Assembly: GCF_035918235.1 (NCBI RefSeq)
Contig: NZ_CP109485.1
Coordinates: forward strand, 9,207,001-9,271,000
Direction: 5' to 3'
DNA length: 64,000 bases
Origin: Streptomyces sp. NBC_01445
Lineage (GTDB): Bacteria; Actinomycetota; Actinomycetes; Streptomycetales; Streptomycetaceae
In this document: in pieces, positions 6,432 through 16,450 of the stretch
Numbering within the stretch: position 1 is the stretch's first letter
Layout: each line of letters begins with the position of its first letter
Position numbers and translations under genes: made by a program
The notes under the pieces: model-generated
Databases searched by the model: none
Told to the model about the DNA's origin: nothing
What the model saw: the letters and a program-made list of their open reading frames with translations, nothing else

Positions 6432-7847
6432 ATGTTCGACGCGGGGATCCGGCAGTTCCGAATGGCGCTGGCGATGGTGCTCGGCCGCCCCATCGACGTA
6501 CGGTCCGCCGAGCGGCTGGTCGAGGACGCTCTGGCGACGATCGCCGAGTTCGGCTCGCCGGGAGAGGATGTCGAGCAACTCCTGCGGGGCGCGGCCGCCG
6601 ATCCGCAACTGCGTGCCGACCTGACGAACAAGGCCCTGCGCCGAACTGCGAGGCGACTGGCCGACAAGTCGCCTTTCTATGCCGAGCACTTCGAGGCCGC
6701 GGGCGTCGACCCCGCCACGCTGACCGTCGACACCATGGGCCGTGTCCCCGTCACCACGAAGACGGACCTCGTCAAGCGGCCGCGTGACTTTCTGTGCGGT
6801 GAGCCTTTCCTCGCCTCGCGCACCACCGGCACGACGGGCCGCCCCGCCGAGGTCTGGTACTCCCGTTACGAGGAGCGGCTGTGGCCTGCTCTGGTCGCTC
6901 TCTCGCAGGTCCTGCGCGGCAATGTACGCACCACGGACCTCGTCCAGTTCAACGTCAGCTCCCGCGCCACCGGCACCGCGTACGCGGAGATGCAGGTGGC
7001 CCGCATGGCCGGGGCCGCGATCCGCATGGTCGGCCTGGTGCCCCCCGCCGAGACCCTCGACCTCACCGTCGGCACCGACGCCGCCGCCCCGACCGTGATG
7101 GTCACCTACCCGAGTTATCTGGGCCAGTTGGTCGTCCTCGCGCGTGAACGGGGCCTCGGTCCCGCCGACTTCCGGCTGCGGCGCATCAACGTGGGAAGCG
7201 AAGTCCTGTCGCCGGCGCTGGCCTCGGCCGCCGAGGAGACCTTCGGCGCCCCGGTCCACGACGGTTACGGCATGACGGAGGTGACTCCGGTCGCGGGCGC
7301 GATCTGCGCGCAGCGGCATCTGCACATCGACGCCGGGATCGGCCTCGTCGAGGTGTGCGACCTGGAGACCGGGGAGCCGGCCGAGCCCGGTGCGCTCGGC
7401 ACCATCGTCGCCACCCCGTTCTTCCCGTACCGGGAGTGCATGCCGCTCTTCCGCTACGACACCCGCGATCTCGTGCGGCGCCTGCCCGACGTGCCCCTCA
7501 CCTGCGAGATGGCGAACGTCCCGGGCACCTCGCACATTCTCGGCAAGGCGGACCACGTGCTGAGCACCCGCGCCGGGGCCGTGATGCCGCGCGACATCAT
7601 CGAGGTCCTCGACGCACTGCCGGGCGCCCGGTGGCCCATGCGCTACCGGACCGATGTCACCGACGGCCGGCTACGGCTCGAACTCGCGGCCACGTGTGCC
7701 GCGGGCAACACTCCGGCCGACATCGCCGGCCGCCTTGTCGAGGCCGGCATCGACGCGACCGTCGCCCTCACCGACGCCGAGGGGCACCAACTGCGGCGGT
7801 ACCGCTGCGACTTGGTCGAGCACAGCTTTGCCGGGAGGGCCTCGTGA
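6432..7847 (+). CDS. PaaK/CapK-like adenylate-forming enzyme
   Basis: A 471-residue ANL-superfamily protein nearest the phenylacetate-CoA ligase (PaaK/CapK/LuxE) branch. Visible motifs: phosphate loop SRTTGTTGRPAEVWYS (129-144), DGYGMTEV (277-284), RYDTRDLV (341-348) and hinge-like GKADHVLSTR (371-380). The family activates a carboxylate as acyl-AMP, then passes it to CoA, a protein cysteine or an amine. The C-terminal subdomain is short, and the expected end region reads EGHQLRRYRCD with no clear catalytic lysine, so chemistry may stop at the adenylate or use another acceptor. The ATG follows GGAGGAAC. The stop overlaps the next gene's start (GTGA), implying coupled translation. The substrate, possibly the neighbouring peptide, is unknown. 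Confidence 0.75.
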   Translation: MFDAGIRQFRMALAMVLGRPIDVRSAERLVEDALATIAEFGSPGEDVEQLLRGAAADPQLRADLTNKALRRTARRLADKSPFYAEHFEAAGVDPATLTVDTMGRVPVTTKTDLVKRPRDFLCGEPFLASRTTGTTGRPAEVWYSRYEERLWPALVALSQVLRGNVRTTDLVQFNVSSRATGTAYAEMQVARMAGAAIRMVGLVPPAETLDLTVGTDAAAPTVMVTYPSYLGQLVVLARERGLGPADFRLRRINVGSEVLSPALASAAEETFGAPVHDGYGMTEVTPVAGAICAQRHLHIDAGIGLVEVCDLETGEPAEPGALGTIVATPFFPYRECMPLFRYDTRDLVRRLPDVPLTCEMANVPGTSHILGKADHVLSTRAGAVMPRDIIEVLDALPGARWPMRYRTDVTDGRLRLELAATCAAGNTPADIAGRLVEAGIDATVALTDAEGHQLRRYRCDLVEHSFAGRAS

Positions 7848-8737
7848 GCGCCGCACAGTCCGTGTTCTTCACCCTCGTCACGCTGGGCATCGCCGTGGGC
7901 GTCTCGCTCGCCGGTGTCGCGTACTTCCGGCTCGTCACCCTGCCGCGGCCGGCAGTCGGAGCCTTCAACGGCAACGACATGGTCATCATGATGGGCTTCG
8001 TCGTCGCCCTGCCGTTCCTCTACCTGGCCCTGCCCGGTGCGCTCCTGCCGCCCGTCCTCGGCCTCACCCTGGCGGGCGGCCTCGCCGTCGCCTACGGCCC
8101 CGTGGTCCGAAGCGCCCGGCTCCGGTGGCTCCTCATCGCCGCGCTCCTCGCGGCCGACTGGTTCGCCGCGCGCACCGCCGAACACGACCCGACCCATGCG
8201 CTCCCGTACTGGCTGATCAACAGCACCGTCATCATGCTGATGGCGGTCGGCGCCGCCAATCTCAACGCCCAGGGCGGTCTCCGCCTGCGGCACGTCGCCC
8301 GGTTCGCGCTCGCCCTCGCCGCGTACGACCTGTTCTTCGCCACGGCCGTGCCCATCACGCAGCGGCTCTTCGACGCCGTGCAGGGCTACGCCTTCGCGCC
8401 CTCCGCGGGCCTGCGCGTCGGAGACCTCGGCGCGGTGCTCGGCATGGGTGACCTCCTCGTGTACGCCCTCTACAGCACCGTCGCGTACAAGGCCTACGGG
8501 CGGTCCGGCCTCGCCACCGCTCTCGGTCTCGTCGCCGTGTTCGGCGCGCTGCTGCCGACCCTCACACCGGTCACGGTCGAGGCGCTCACCGGGCATCTCC
8601 CCGAGATCGTGCCCGCGCAGATCTTCTTCGGGCCCGCCGCGTTCGTCGGTCATCTGGTGCTGCGGCGGCGTGGACCCGAGCGCCGCATGGCGGACGTTCG
8701 CCCGCCCGCTCCGGCGCCCGCCTCCGTGGCCGCGTAG
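7844..8737 (+). CDS. nine-helix membrane protein with presenilin/SPP-type GxGD protease motifs
   Basis: A 297-residue integral membrane protein with about nine predicted helices: roughly 8-28, 45-64, 67-87, 94-110, 121-140, 151-170, 195-217, 222-243 and 256-273. In the sixth is AAYDLFFA (Y161, D162), in the seventh LGMGDLLVYAL (G200-D203), and in the ninth VPAQIFFGP (P257-A258). YD, GxGD and PAL in the sixth, seventh and ninth helices are the signature of presenilin and signal-peptide peptidase; here the third reads PAQ. The inferred role is cleavage of a peptide within the membrane. The GTG start overlaps the ligase stop and has GGGAGGG upstream. The tail is Pro/Ala-rich and cytoplasmic-like. 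If the aspartates do not pair in the structure it is simply an uncharacterised membrane protein. Confidence 0.7.
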   Translation: MSAAQSVFFTLVTLGIAVGVSLAGVAYFRLVTLPRPAVGAFNGNDMVIMMGFVVALPFLYLALPGALLPPVLGLTLAGGLAVAYGPVVRSARLRWLLIAALLAADWFAARTAEHDPTHALPYWLINSTVIMLMAVGAANLNAQGGLRLRHVARFALALAAYDLFFATAVPITQRLFDAVQGYAFAPSAGLRVGDLGAVLGMGDLLVYALYSTVAYKAYGRSGLATALGLVAVFGALLPTLTPVTVEALTGHLPEIVPAQIFFGPAAFVGHLVLRRRGPERRMADVRPPAPAPASVAA

Positions 8738-8866
8738 ACCGTCGGACCTGCACGCCCGGCACCCGTCTCCCCGCTGAGGACGTCCGCCCGGGTGCTGATG
8801 AGCGCGTCGGGCCTCGTACCTGCCGACGAGACACGGAACAGGTACCTGCCCGAGCGCGAGCCAGGT

Positions 8867-8884
8867 ATGTAACGTCTATTACAT
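8867..8884. promoter_or_regulatory. candidate operator ATGTAA-N6-TTACAT
   Basis: A perfect inverted repeat about 90 bp before the solute-binding protein gene. Its TGTAA...TTACA arms resemble sites of RpiR-family regulators such as HexR, and an RpiR gene ends this cluster (13027). A second palindrome, CAGGTACCTG, is at 8839-8848. The rest of 8738-8973 shows nothing else. Confidence 0.5.
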
Positions 8885-8973
8885 CTAGCCATCGTGAACA
8901 TTGATGTGTAACTTCTGGGACGTCGGCGGAGGTGATTCCGCGCGCTTCGGACGTCCGAGAGGGAACGACGTTG

Positions 8974-9921
8974 ATGTACATCTCTGTGCCCCGCCGCGGG
9001 GCGACTGCCGTGCTGGCCTGCACGGCTCTGGCGGTGGTCTCCGGCTGCGGCGCGAGCGGCGCCGGCGGAGCCCGGCCGGCGTCCCGGGACAAGGTCGCCG
9101 GGGTCACGGTCACGCGGGACGCGGCACTGCACGAGGCATTGCCCGAGCGGATCAGGAAGGCAGGCACCGTGCGCGTGGCCACGGACGTCCCCTACCCGCC
9201 GTTCGCGATGTTCGTCACCGAGGGGAAGAGCGAGCTGACCGGCCTGGACTACGACCTCGGCCAGGCCCTGGGCGCGAAGCTCGGCGTCAGGTTCGCCTTC
9301 ACCCCCACCAAGTTCGACGGCATCGTGCCCGCCCTCCAGGCCGGCAAGTTCGACGCCGCGATGTCGGCCCTGACCGACAACAAGGAGCGGCAGAAGGTCG
9401 TCGACTTCGTCGACTACTCGCGATCCGGCTCGGGCATCCTGGTGACCGAGGGCAACCCGGCGAAGATCAGCACGCTGGACGACCTCTGCGGCAGGAAGGT
9501 CGGCGTCCAGGCGGCGACCAACCAGTACAAGCTGCTCGACGCCCACCAGGCCGACTGCCGGGCGGCCGGCCGGAAGGCGGCCGACATCCAGACCTTCCCC
9601 AAGGACTCGGACGCCCAACTCGCCCTGCGCTCAGGCAAGGTGACGGCCGAGGTCGTCACCAAACCCGCCGCCGGATGGTCGGCCATGACCGCCGACGGCG
9701 GCAAGGCCTTCGACCTGGCCGAGGACCCCAAGGCGCCGGCAGGCTACCGCGCCTCACCCAACGGCATCGCGGTCACCAGACAACTTCCGCAACTGACCGA
9801 CGCGATCCGGCGGGCGCTCCAGGCCCTGATCGACGACGGCACCCTCACCAAGATCTGCGACAAGTACGGCGTCGCCTCCATCGCCGTGAAGGAAGCCACC
9901 AAGAACGCGGCGGTGGACTAG
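8974..9921 (+). CDS. amino-acid ABC transporter substrate-binding lipoprotein
   Basis: A 315-residue family-3 (polar amino-acid) binding protein. The signal peptide ends in a lipobox VVSGC, so it is a membrane-anchored lipoprotein outside the cell. The binding domain begins near [17 protein letters not shown] and includes [17 protein letters not shown] and [27 protein letters not shown] split over typical positions. The ATG at 8974 follows GAGAGGGAACG; a TTG one codon earlier is possible. It is first in an operon with permease, ATPase and peptidase. Likely cargo is a glutamate- or glutamine-like compound or small peptide. Confidence 0.9.
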   Translation: MYISVPRRGATAVLACTALAVVSGCGASGAGGARPASRDKVAGVTVTRDAALHEALPERIRKAGTVRVATDVPYPPFAMFVTEGKSELTGLDYDLGQALGAKLGVRFAFTPTKFDGIVPALQAGKFDAAMSALTDNKERQKVVDFVDYSRSGSGILVTEGNPAKISTLDDLCGRKVGVQAATNQYKLLDAHQADCRAAGRKAADIQTFPKDSDAQLALRSGKVTAEVVTKPAAGWSAMTADGGKAFDLAEDPKAPAGYRASPNGIAVTRQLPQLTDAIRRALQALIDDGTLTKICDKYGVASIAVKEATKNAAVD

Positions 9922-9923
9922 AG

Positions 9924-10889
9924 ATGGCCACCACCACCCCCACGGGCCGGCAACGCACGGGCGAGACCCCCGCACCCGACGCCTTCGAGATCGTCCCCGT
10001 CCGCCACTGGGGTCGCTGGATCTCCGCGGTGGCCGCAGTCGCCGCGCTGGCCGGCCTCATCGGCTCGCTCGCCAAGAACGGCAACCTGCACTGGGACGTC
10101 GTCGGCCACTACCTGTTCGCCGGGCTCATCTTCGACGGTCTGGCCACCACGTTGTGGCTGACCGTCGCCGCGATGACCCTCGGCCTCGTCCTCGGCACCC
10201 TCGTGGCCGTCATGCGGCTCTCCGACGACCCGGTCCTGTACGGCCTCTCATCGCTGTTCGTCTGGGTCTTCCGCGGCACTCCGCTGCTCGTCCAGATCAT
10301 CTTCTGGGGATACGCCGGAGCCCTCTACCAGCACGTGATGATCGGTATCCCGTTCACCGGCGTCACCCTCTTCCAGGCCGACACCAACACCCTGCTCACC
10401 CCGGCCGTCGCGGCCCTGCTCGCGCTCGGCCTGAACGAGGCCGCGTACGCCTCCGAGATCGTCCGCGCAGGGATCCGCTCCGTCGACGCGGGGCAGACCG
10501 AGGCGGCCCACTCGCTCGGCATGCGCCCGGCGCTCACCATGCGGCGGATCGTGCTGCCCCAGGCGATGCGGGTGATCATCCCGCCGCTGGGCAACGAGAC
10601 GATCAACATGCTCAAGATGACCGCCCTGGTGTCGGTGATCGCGGCGCACGACCTGATGTCCAACATCCAGGACGTGTACGGGCAGAACTACCAGGTCATC
10701 CCCATGCTCGTGGTGGCGTCCCTCTGGTACCTGGCTCTGGTCAGCGTCCTGAGCGTTCCGCAGGCGTGGCTCGAACGCCGCTACGGGCGCGGCACGGCCC
10801 GCGGCGCCGCGGTCTCCCCACTGCGACGCCTTTGCGCCGGATCTCTTACCGCCCTGCGCAGCCGCACACAGAAGGAGGCGGGCCGTTGA
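9924..10889 (+). CDS. amino-acid ABC transporter permease
   Basis: A 321-residue HisM/GlnP-type permease. After a 30-residue hydrophilic N-terminus come membrane helices and the inner-loop EAA motif [21 protein letters not shown] (positions about 193-213) that docks the ATPase. The ATG is 2 bp after the binding protein's stop; the stop overlaps the ATPase start. The C-terminal extension after the last helix is rich in Arg and Ala. A single permease subunit implies a homodimer. Confidence 0.9.
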   Translation: MATTTPTGRQRTGETPAPDAFEIVPVRHWGRWISAVAAVAALAGLIGSLAKNGNLHWDVVGHYLFAGLIFDGLATTLWLTVAAMTLGLVLGTLVAVMRLSDDPVLYGLSSLFVWVFRGTPLLVQIIFWGYAGALYQHVMIGIPFTGVTLFQADTNTLLTPAVAALLALGLNEAAYASEIVRAGIRSVDAGQTEAAHSLGMRPALTMRRIVLPQAMRVIIPPLGNETINMLKMTALVSVIAAHDLMSNIQDVYGQNYQVIPMLVVASLWYLALVSVLSVPQAWLERRYGRGTARGAAVSPLRRLCAGSLTALRSRTQKEAGR

Positions 10890-11650
10890 ACGCGCCCATG
10901 GTGCACGCCGAGGGCGTGCGCAAACACTTCGGGAAGCTCCAGGTCCTCAAAGGCATCGACCTGACGGTCGAACGCGGGCAGGTGTGCTGCCTGTTGGGGC
11001 CCTCCGGGTCCGGCAAGTCCACGTTCCTGCGGTGCATCAACCATCTGGAGAAGATCGACGGGGGCCGCCTCTCCGTCGACGGCGAACCGGTCGGCCACCG
11101 GCCGCAGGGTGCCCGCCTCCATGAATTGCGTGAGCGCGAGGTCGCCGCCCGGCGGCGCGACATCGGCATGGTGTTCCAGCGGTTCAACCTCTTCCCGCAC
11201 ATGACGGCTCTGGAGAACGTCATGGAGGCCCCGGTCAAGGTCGCCGGCGCGGCCAAGGACCAGGCCCGCGACGAGGCGAGGACCCTGCTGGACCAGGTGG
11301 GGCTCGCCGACCGGGAGGGCCACTACCCGGCCGAGCTCTCGGGTGGCCAGCAGCAGCGCGTGGCCATAGCCCGCGCCCTCGCGATGAAACCGAAACTGAT
11401 GCTGTTCGACGAACCGACGTCGGCGCTCGACCCCGAACTCGTCGGCGACGTCCTCGACGTCATGCGCCGACTCGCGGCCGACGGCATGACCATGGTCGTC
11501 GTCACGCACGAGATCGGCTTCGCCCGCGAAGTCGGGGACCTGGCCGTCTTCATGGACGAAGGCGTCGTCGTCGAATCCGGTGATCCCCGACGGGTCCTGG
11601 CCGCACCGGAGCAGGAGCGCACCCGCGCCTTCCTCTCGAAGGTCCTGTGA
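10886..11650 (+). CDS. amino-acid ABC transporter ATP-binding protein
   Basis: A 254-residue GlnQ-type ATPase. Walker A is GPSGSGKST, the signature is [15 protein letters not shown], Walker B is [12 protein letters not shown], and the switch histidine is in [16 protein letters not shown] at 10886, 7 nt after GGAGG and overlapping the permease stop, is chosen; an ATG four codons later is the alternative. It ends overlapping the peptidase gene (GTGA). Confidence 0.92.
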   Translation: MNAPMVHAEGVRKHFGKLQVLKGIDLTVERGQVCCLLGPSGSGKSTFLRCINHLEKIDGGRLSVDGEPVGHRPQGARLHELREREVAARRRDIGMVFQRFNLFPHMTALENVMEAPVKVAGAAKDQARDEARTLLDQVGLADREGHYPAELSGGQQQRVAIARALAMKPKLMLFDEPTSALDPELVGDVLDVMRRLAADGMTMVVVTHEIGFAREVGDLAVFMDEGVVVESGDPRRVLAAPEQERTRAFLSKVL

Positions 11651-12861
11651 GCGCCCCGCCCCGGCAGCAGCCCCTCGACGAGGCGCTGTTGGCCCTGTCC
11701 CACGCACACCGGGCGCGGTACCTCGAAGACCTGGCCGAACTCGTCGCGATCGACTCCGGCTCGTACAGCCCCGACGGCGTCAACCGGGTGGCCGACCTGG
11801 TCCGGGCCCGCCTCGAGCGTCTGGGCTTCTCGGTGGAACGCGTCCCGCTGCCGCCGGCCCACGGTCGCCGTACCGGAGATGTGCTGATCGGGCGCAGACA
11901 AGGTCGCCTCGCCGTCGCCGACGGAGGCCGCAGGCTCCTGCTCGCAGCGCACATGGACACCGTCTTCGACGACGGGGCCGCTGCCGAACGTCCCTTCTCC
12001 CTCAGCGGATCCCTCGCCCACGGACCCGGCGTCAGCGACGACAAGGGAGGCCTGGTCGCAGGACTTGCCGCCCTCGAGATCCTCGCCCGGGCCGGCGTCG
12101 AGGACTACGCGGAACTCGTCTTCCTCGCCACGCCGGACGAGGAGATCGGCTCACCCGCCAGCAGACCGGTCACCCGGCGGGCCGCCGAGGGGGCGCACTA
12201 CGCCCTCGCCCTCGAATGTGCCCGCGAGAACGGCGACCTGGTCATCGCCCGGAAGGGCGTGGCCGACTTCAGGCTCACCGTCACCGGCCGCGCCGCACAC
12301 GCGGGCATCGAACCCGAACGCGGAGCGAACGCCGCTCTGGCCGCCGCCCACCTCGTCATCGCGATCCAGGCGCTGAACGGCAGGTGGGAGGGCGTCACCC
12401 TCAACGTCGGCGTCGTCCGCGCGGGCAGCCGCTTCAACATCGTCTGCCCCGACGCGGAACTCCTCGTCGAGATCCGCTCGGCCACGGACAGCGGCATGCG
12501 CGAGGCCACCGCCGCCATCCGGGAGGCCGCCGCGCGGCCCGTCGTCCCCGGCACCCGCGCCACCGTCGAGGAACTCGAATCCTGCCCGCCGATGGAGGAC
12601 ACCGATGCCTCCCGCCGGATGCTCGACCGGGCCAAGGACATCGGCGTACGTCTGGGCCTGCACTTCGGGGCCACGGCGACGGGCGGCGTGGGGGACGCCA
12701 ACACCATCGCCGGCACAGGGGTCCCGACACTGGACGGCCTGGGACCGGTCGGCGGCGCCGACCACACCCCCGAGGAGTGGCTCGACGTCGGTTCGGTCCC
12801 GGCCCGGGTCGCCCTGCTCGCCTCTCTGATCGCCGATCTCGGCGACAGCCGCAGCGACTGA
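11647..12861 (+). CDS. M20 family metallopeptidase (glutamate carboxypeptidase-like)
   Basis: A 404-residue two-zinc M20 peptidase. The metal-site segments are [31 protein letters not shown] (catalytic Glu-Glu) and, near the end, [10 protein letters not shown]. The dimerisation domain in the middle carries [15 protein letters not shown]. Relatives remove C-terminal Glu or cleave N-acyl and dipeptide bonds. Translational coupling with the transporter suggests that the imported compound is its substrate. It ends before a 13-bp stem. Confidence 0.88.
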   Translation: MSAPPRQQPLDEALLALSHAHRARYLEDLAELVAIDSGSYSPDGVNRVADLVRARLERLGFSVERVPLPPAHGRRTGDVLIGRRQGRLAVADGGRRLLLAAHMDTVFDDGAAAERPFSLSGSLAHGPGVSDDKGGLVAGLAALEILARAGVEDYAELVFLATPDEEIGSPASRPVTRRAAEGAHYALALECARENGDLVIARKGVADFRLTVTGRAAHAGIEPERGANAALAAAHLVIAIQALNGRWEGVTLNVGVVRAGSRFNIVCPDAELLVEIRSATDSGMREATAAIREAAARPVVPGTRATVEELESCPPMEDTDASRRMLDRAKDIGVRLGLHFGATATGGVGDANTIAGTGVPTLDGLGPVGGADHTPEEWLDVGSVPARVALLASLIADLGDSRSD

Positions 12862-12874
12862 CGCTGCCCCAGAC

Positions 12875-12917
12875 GCTCCCGCACCGGTTCGATCGCGCCG
12901 TTGCCCGGTGCGGGAGC
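12875..12917 (+). terminator. hairpin terminator after the transporter-peptidase operon
   Basis: Perfect 13-bp arms GCTCCCGCACCGG / CCGGTGCGGGAGC with a 17-nt loop, 14 bp after the M20 stop codon. Confidence 0.65.
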
Positions 12918-13026
12918 ACTTGTCGTGGCCCGGGGTGCGGCGACGGCCGGGACCGCGGCTCCGATGATCGGCATTAGGCTCGGCACGCGGGCCCACGCCC
13001 GCCGACGACCGAGAAAGGAACCCGCG

Positions 13027-13899
13027 ATGGCCTCCGGCGCACTCGCCGACGTGATCCGGCACAAGCTGGGCGACCTCAGCCCGGCCGAGCGCAAGGTCGC
13101 CCGCGTACTCCTGGTCAACTACCCCTCTGCCGGCTTCGAGACCGTCGCCGTCCTCGCCGAGCGGGCGGGCGTCAGCGCCCCGACCGTCATCCGCTTCGTC
13201 GGCAGGCTCGGCTACCGCGGCTTTCCCGACTTCCAGAGCGCCCTGCGCGAGGAACTCGACGAACGCAACGCCTCGCCCCTGTCCCTGTACGAATCCGCCG
13301 ACCGCGCCCGCGCCGACGAAGGGGCGGACGGCGACGCGTCCCTTCTCGGGCAGGGCAGCCGGCTGTTCAGCGGCGCCGTTGCCCAGACCCTCACCGAACT
13401 CCCGCCGCACGACCTGGAACACGCCGTCTCGCTCCTGGCCGACGGCAAGCGGCGCATCACCCTGGCAGGCGGCCGCTTCACCCATCTCCTCGCCCAGTAC
13501 CTCGGGCTGCACCTCATGCAGTTGCGCGGTGACATCCGCCTCCTGCCCGCGGGCGACGTCGAGCGGACCGCGGCGCTCGGCGCGCTCACACGCCGCGACG
13601 TCCTGGTCGTCTTCGACTACCGCCGTTACGAGCAGGACAAGGTCACCATGGCCCAACTCGCCCTCGAACAGGGCGCGAAGGTCGTCCTGTTCACCGACAA
13701 ATGGCTGTCCCCGGTCTCCGCGCACGCCGAGGTCGTACTGCCCAGCCTCGTCACGACACCGTCGCCGTACGACAGCTTCGTGCCCACCCTCGCCGTGATC
13801 GAGACCGTCGTCGCCGGAGTCGTCGCGGCGCTCGGCGACGACGCGCCGGCGCGCCTGCGGCACACCGAGGAGATCGCGCGGCGTATCGGTCTGCAGTGA
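13027..13899 (+). CDS. RpiR/MurR family transcriptional regulator
   Basis: A 290-residue regulator: an N-terminal HTH_6 domain (about 1-77; LSPAERKVARVLLVNYP, then LAERAGVSAPTVIRFVGRLGY) and a C-terminal SIS domain (about 120-260; RRITLAGGRFTHLLAQYLG, RDVLVVFDYRRYEQD). SIS domains usually bind phosphosugars, but RpiR proteins beside amino-acid ABC/M20 operons are a recurring actinobacterial arrangement. It probably controls the upstream operon, perhaps at 8867-8884. The ATG at 13027 has AAAGGAA upstream. Confidence 0.88.
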   Translation: MASGALADVIRHKLGDLSPAERKVARVLLVNYPSAGFETVAVLAERAGVSAPTVIRFVGRLGYRGFPDFQSALREELDERNASPLSLYESADRARADEGADGDASLLGQGSRLFSGAVAQTLTELPPHDLEHAVSLLADGKRRITLAGGRFTHLLAQYLGLHLMQLRGDIRLLPAGDVERTAALGALTRRDVLVVFDYRRYEQDKVTMAQLALEQGAKVVLFTDKWLSPVSAHAEVVLPSLVTTPSPYDSFVPTLAVIETVVAGVVAALGDDAPARLRHTEEIARRIGLQ

Positions 13900-14076
13900 C
13901 CTGGGGCATCGGCTTGCGGTGATGCGGACCGTCGACTCGCAATGCCCTGTCGAGACATCGGATTGCCATGTACTGTTCAATCGCGCGTGGGCCCTCCCTC
14001 CTTACGGCCGGTGTTCTACGCGCGCAGACTCGACGCCCGCACCGCCTTCTCCCCACCCCTCACGGAGGTATGACGG

Positions 14077-15519
14077 ATGCTCGGATCCAGAAGTCCCCGC
14101 CGCCGCGTCGCCTGCGCGGCCGCCGTCCTCGGGATGCTTGTCGCCGGTGTGACGGCAGGCCAGGCGGCCACCGCCGCCACCCCGGCCGCCGCCGCGACGC
14201 CCCACCGCGTGCTCTTCGACAACACCAAGGCCGAGACGGCCGGCAACGCCGACTGGATCATCGGCACCAGCCAGCCCGACCCGCTCGGCCAGGACGCGAC
14301 CCCCTCCGCCGAGAACGACTGGACGGGCGCGCTCTCCGCATGGGGCGTGGGCCTCCAGAAGACCGGCGACTACGCGCTCAAGACACTGCCTTCCGGCAAC
14401 ACCATCACGTACGGGACCTCGTCGGCCCTGGACCTCAAGAACTTCGACACGTTCGTGCTGCCCGAGCCGAACGTGCTGCTCGGCGCGGCGGAGAAGACCG
14501 CCGTCATGAAGTTCGTCCAGAACGGCGGCGGACTCTTCCTCATCTCCGACCACACCGGCGCGGACCGCAACAACGACGGCAACGATGCGGTCGAGGTCAT
14601 CAACGACCTCATGACCAACAACTCCGTCGACTCCACGGACCCGTTCGGCTTCTCCGTCGACACGCTGAGCATCAGCACCGACAACCCCAAGGCCATCACC
14701 TCCACCACCGACCCCGTCATCAACGGGTCGTTCGGCAAGGTCGGCGGCAGCATCATCCGCAGCGGCACCACGGCCACGCTCAAGCCGGGCGACAACTCCG
14801 CGGTCAAGGGCCTCGTCTACCGCACCGGATATTCAGGCAACACGGGCGCTTTCTTCGCCACCAGCACGTTCGGCAGCGGCCGCGTCGCGTTCTGGGGTGA
14901 CAGCTCCCCGATCGACGACGGCACGGGCCAGTCCGGCAACACGCTCTACGACGGCTGGAACGACCCCGCCGGCACGAACGCGCCACTCGCCCTGAACGCC
15001 ACCGAGTGGCTCTCCGGAGCCACCGGCAGCAGCGGCGGCGGGGGCACCTGCACCGCCGCCCAGCTCCTCGGCAACCCGGGCTTCGAGTCGGGCAGCACCA
15101 CCTGGACCGCCTCCAGCGGTGTCATCACCAACGACACCGGCGAACCCGCGCGCACCGGCACCTACAAGGCATGGCTCGGCGGCTACGGCTCCGCCCACAC
15201 GGACACCTTGTCGCAGGCGGTGAACATCCCGACCGGCTGCGCCGCCACCCTCAGTCTCTACCTCCACATCGACACGGCCGAGACCACCACCACTACGGCG
15301 TACGACACGCTCAAGGTGCAGGTCCTCAACAGCGGCGGCACCGTCCTTTCGACGCTCGGCACCTACTCCAACCTCAACGCGGCCCCGGGCTACGCGCTCA
15401 AGACCTTCAACCTGGGCGCCTACGCGGGGCAGTCGGTGACCGTGAAGCTGACCGGCACGGAAGGGTCCACCCTCCAGACGTCGTTCGTCGTCGACGACAC
15501 GTCGGTCGGCGTCAGCTGA
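14077..15519 (+). CDS. secreted protein with GATase-like and carbohydrate-binding-like domains
   Basis: A 480-residue exported protein. The signal peptide has [16 protein letters not shown] and a likely cut after the Ala-rich stretch near residue 41. Residues about 45-310 form an alpha/beta domain ([11 protein letters not shown], then [18 protein letters not shown] and [13 protein letters not shown]) resembling class I glutamine-amidotransferase-like folds without a visible catalytic Cys. After a Gly-rich linker, residues about 330-480 ([14 protein letters not shown] ... [10 protein letters not shown]) match a jelly-roll module common at the C-terminus of secreted Streptomyces hydrolases. GGAGGT precedes the ATG. 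No enzyme activity can be assigned. Confidence 0.75.
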   Translation: MLGSRSPRRRVACAAAVLGMLVAGVTAGQAATAATPAAAATPHRVLFDNTKAETAGNADWIIGTSQPDPLGQDATPSAENDWTGALSAWGVGLQKTGDYALKTLPSGNTITYGTSSALDLKNFDTFVLPEPNVLLGAAEKTAVMKFVQNGGGLFLISDHTGADRNNDGNDAVEVINDLMTNNSVDSTDPFGFSVDTLSISTDNPKAITSTTDPVINGSFGKVGGSIIRSGTTATLKPGDNSAVKGLVYRTGYSGNTGAFFATSTFGSGRVAFWGDSSPIDDGTGQSGNTLYDGWNDPAGTNAPLALNATEWLSGATGSSGGGGTCTAAQLLGNPGFESGSTTWTASSGVITNDTGEPARTGTYKAWLGGYGSAHTDTLSQAVNIPTGCAATLSLYLHIDTAETTTTTAYDTLKVQVLNSGGTVLSTLGTYSNLNAAPGYALKTFNLGAYAGQSVTVKLTGTEGSTLQTSFVVDDTSVGVS

Positions 15520-15585
15520 CCGACCGCAGGTCAACCGCCAACCATCCGTACGGACAAGCGAGTTGCTGTGGCAGACTGCGTGGCC

Positions 15586-16374
15586 ATGACGGCAGAGACA
15601 TCACCCGGCCCCCGGATAGACACCAGCAAGCCCCACCCGGCCCGTGTCTACGACTATCTTCTCGGCGGCAAGGACAACTACCCCGTCGACGAGGCGGTGG
15701 GGGAGCAACTGCCGCCCGAGGCAAGGGACGGGGCGCGCCAGAACCGTGAGTTCATGCACCGCGCCGTCGCGTGGCTCGCGGCCAATGGTGTCGGCCAGTT
15801 CCTCGACATCGGTACCGGGATCCCGACCGCGCCGAACCTGCACCAGATCGTCCAGCGGATCCGCCCCGAGTCGCGCGTCGTCTACACGGACAACGACCCC
15901 ATCGTGCTGCGGCACGCCGAGGCCCTGCTGGTCAGCAGCCCCGAGGGCATGACCGACTACGTCCAGGGCGATGTGCATGCGCCCCGCGAGATCCTCGACC
16001 ACGCCCGCAAGCTGCTCGACTTCGACCGGCCGGTCGCGCTCTCGCTCATCGCGCTCATGCACTTCCTGCCCGGGGACCAGGAGCCGTACGACATCGTCTC
16101 CACCCTGGTGGAAGCGCTGCCCTCCGGCAGTTACCTCGTGCTGTCGCATGCGTCGTCCGACATCTTCCCGGAGCTGTCCGCGCAGGTGACGGCCGAGTAC
16201 GCGAAGGGCGGGATCGAGCTCGGGTTCCGTTCGCGGGACGAGGTCGCCCGCTTCTTCGAGGGGCTCGAACTCGTGGAGCCCGGCCTCGTGACGGCGACGG
16301 AGTGGTTCCGGGACACGGACGCCCCGCGCGCGGAGAACGGCGGAATCTACGGCGCGGTGGCGCGCAAGCCGTAG
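15586..16374 (+). CDS. SAM-dependent methyltransferase, DUF574 type
   Basis: A 262-residue protein of the actinobacterial S-adenosylmethionine-dependent methyltransferase group (Methyltransf_19). Diagnostic stretches are the N-terminal KPHPARVYDYLLGGKDNYPVD, the SAM-site loop FLDIGTGIPTAPN and VVYTDNDPIVLRHAEALL. Streptomyces carry many paralogues; targets are mostly unknown. The start is uncertain: ATG 15586 is chosen, GTG 15568 also fits and neither has a clear ribosome site. Confidence 0.85.
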   Translation: MTAETSPGPRIDTSKPHPARVYDYLLGGKDNYPVDEAVGEQLPPEARDGARQNREFMHRAVAWLAANGVGQFLDIGTGIPTAPNLHQIVQRIRPESRVVYTDNDPIVLRHAEALLVSSPEGMTDYVQGDVHAPREILDHARKLLDFDRPVALSLIALMHFLPGDQEPYDIVSTLVEALPSGSYLVLSHASSDIFPELSAQVTAEYAKGGIELGFRSRDEVARFFEGLELVEPGLVTATEWFRDTDAPRAENGGIYGAVARKP

Positions 16375-16397
16375 GACGGATCGAGACGGACACCGGT

Positions 16398-16435
16398 GCA
16401 GCGTCCGGCGGGAGTGATCTCCCGGCGGGCGCTGC
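16398..16435 (+). terminator. hairpin with T-rich tail
   Basis: GCAGCGTCCGGCGGGA pairs with TCCCGGCGGGCGCTGC (one mismatch and one G-U in RNA), followed by ATTTATTGTT. It lies between the methyltransferase and membrane-protein genes. Confidence 0.6.
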
Positions 16436-16450
16436 ATTTATTGTTCGCGC

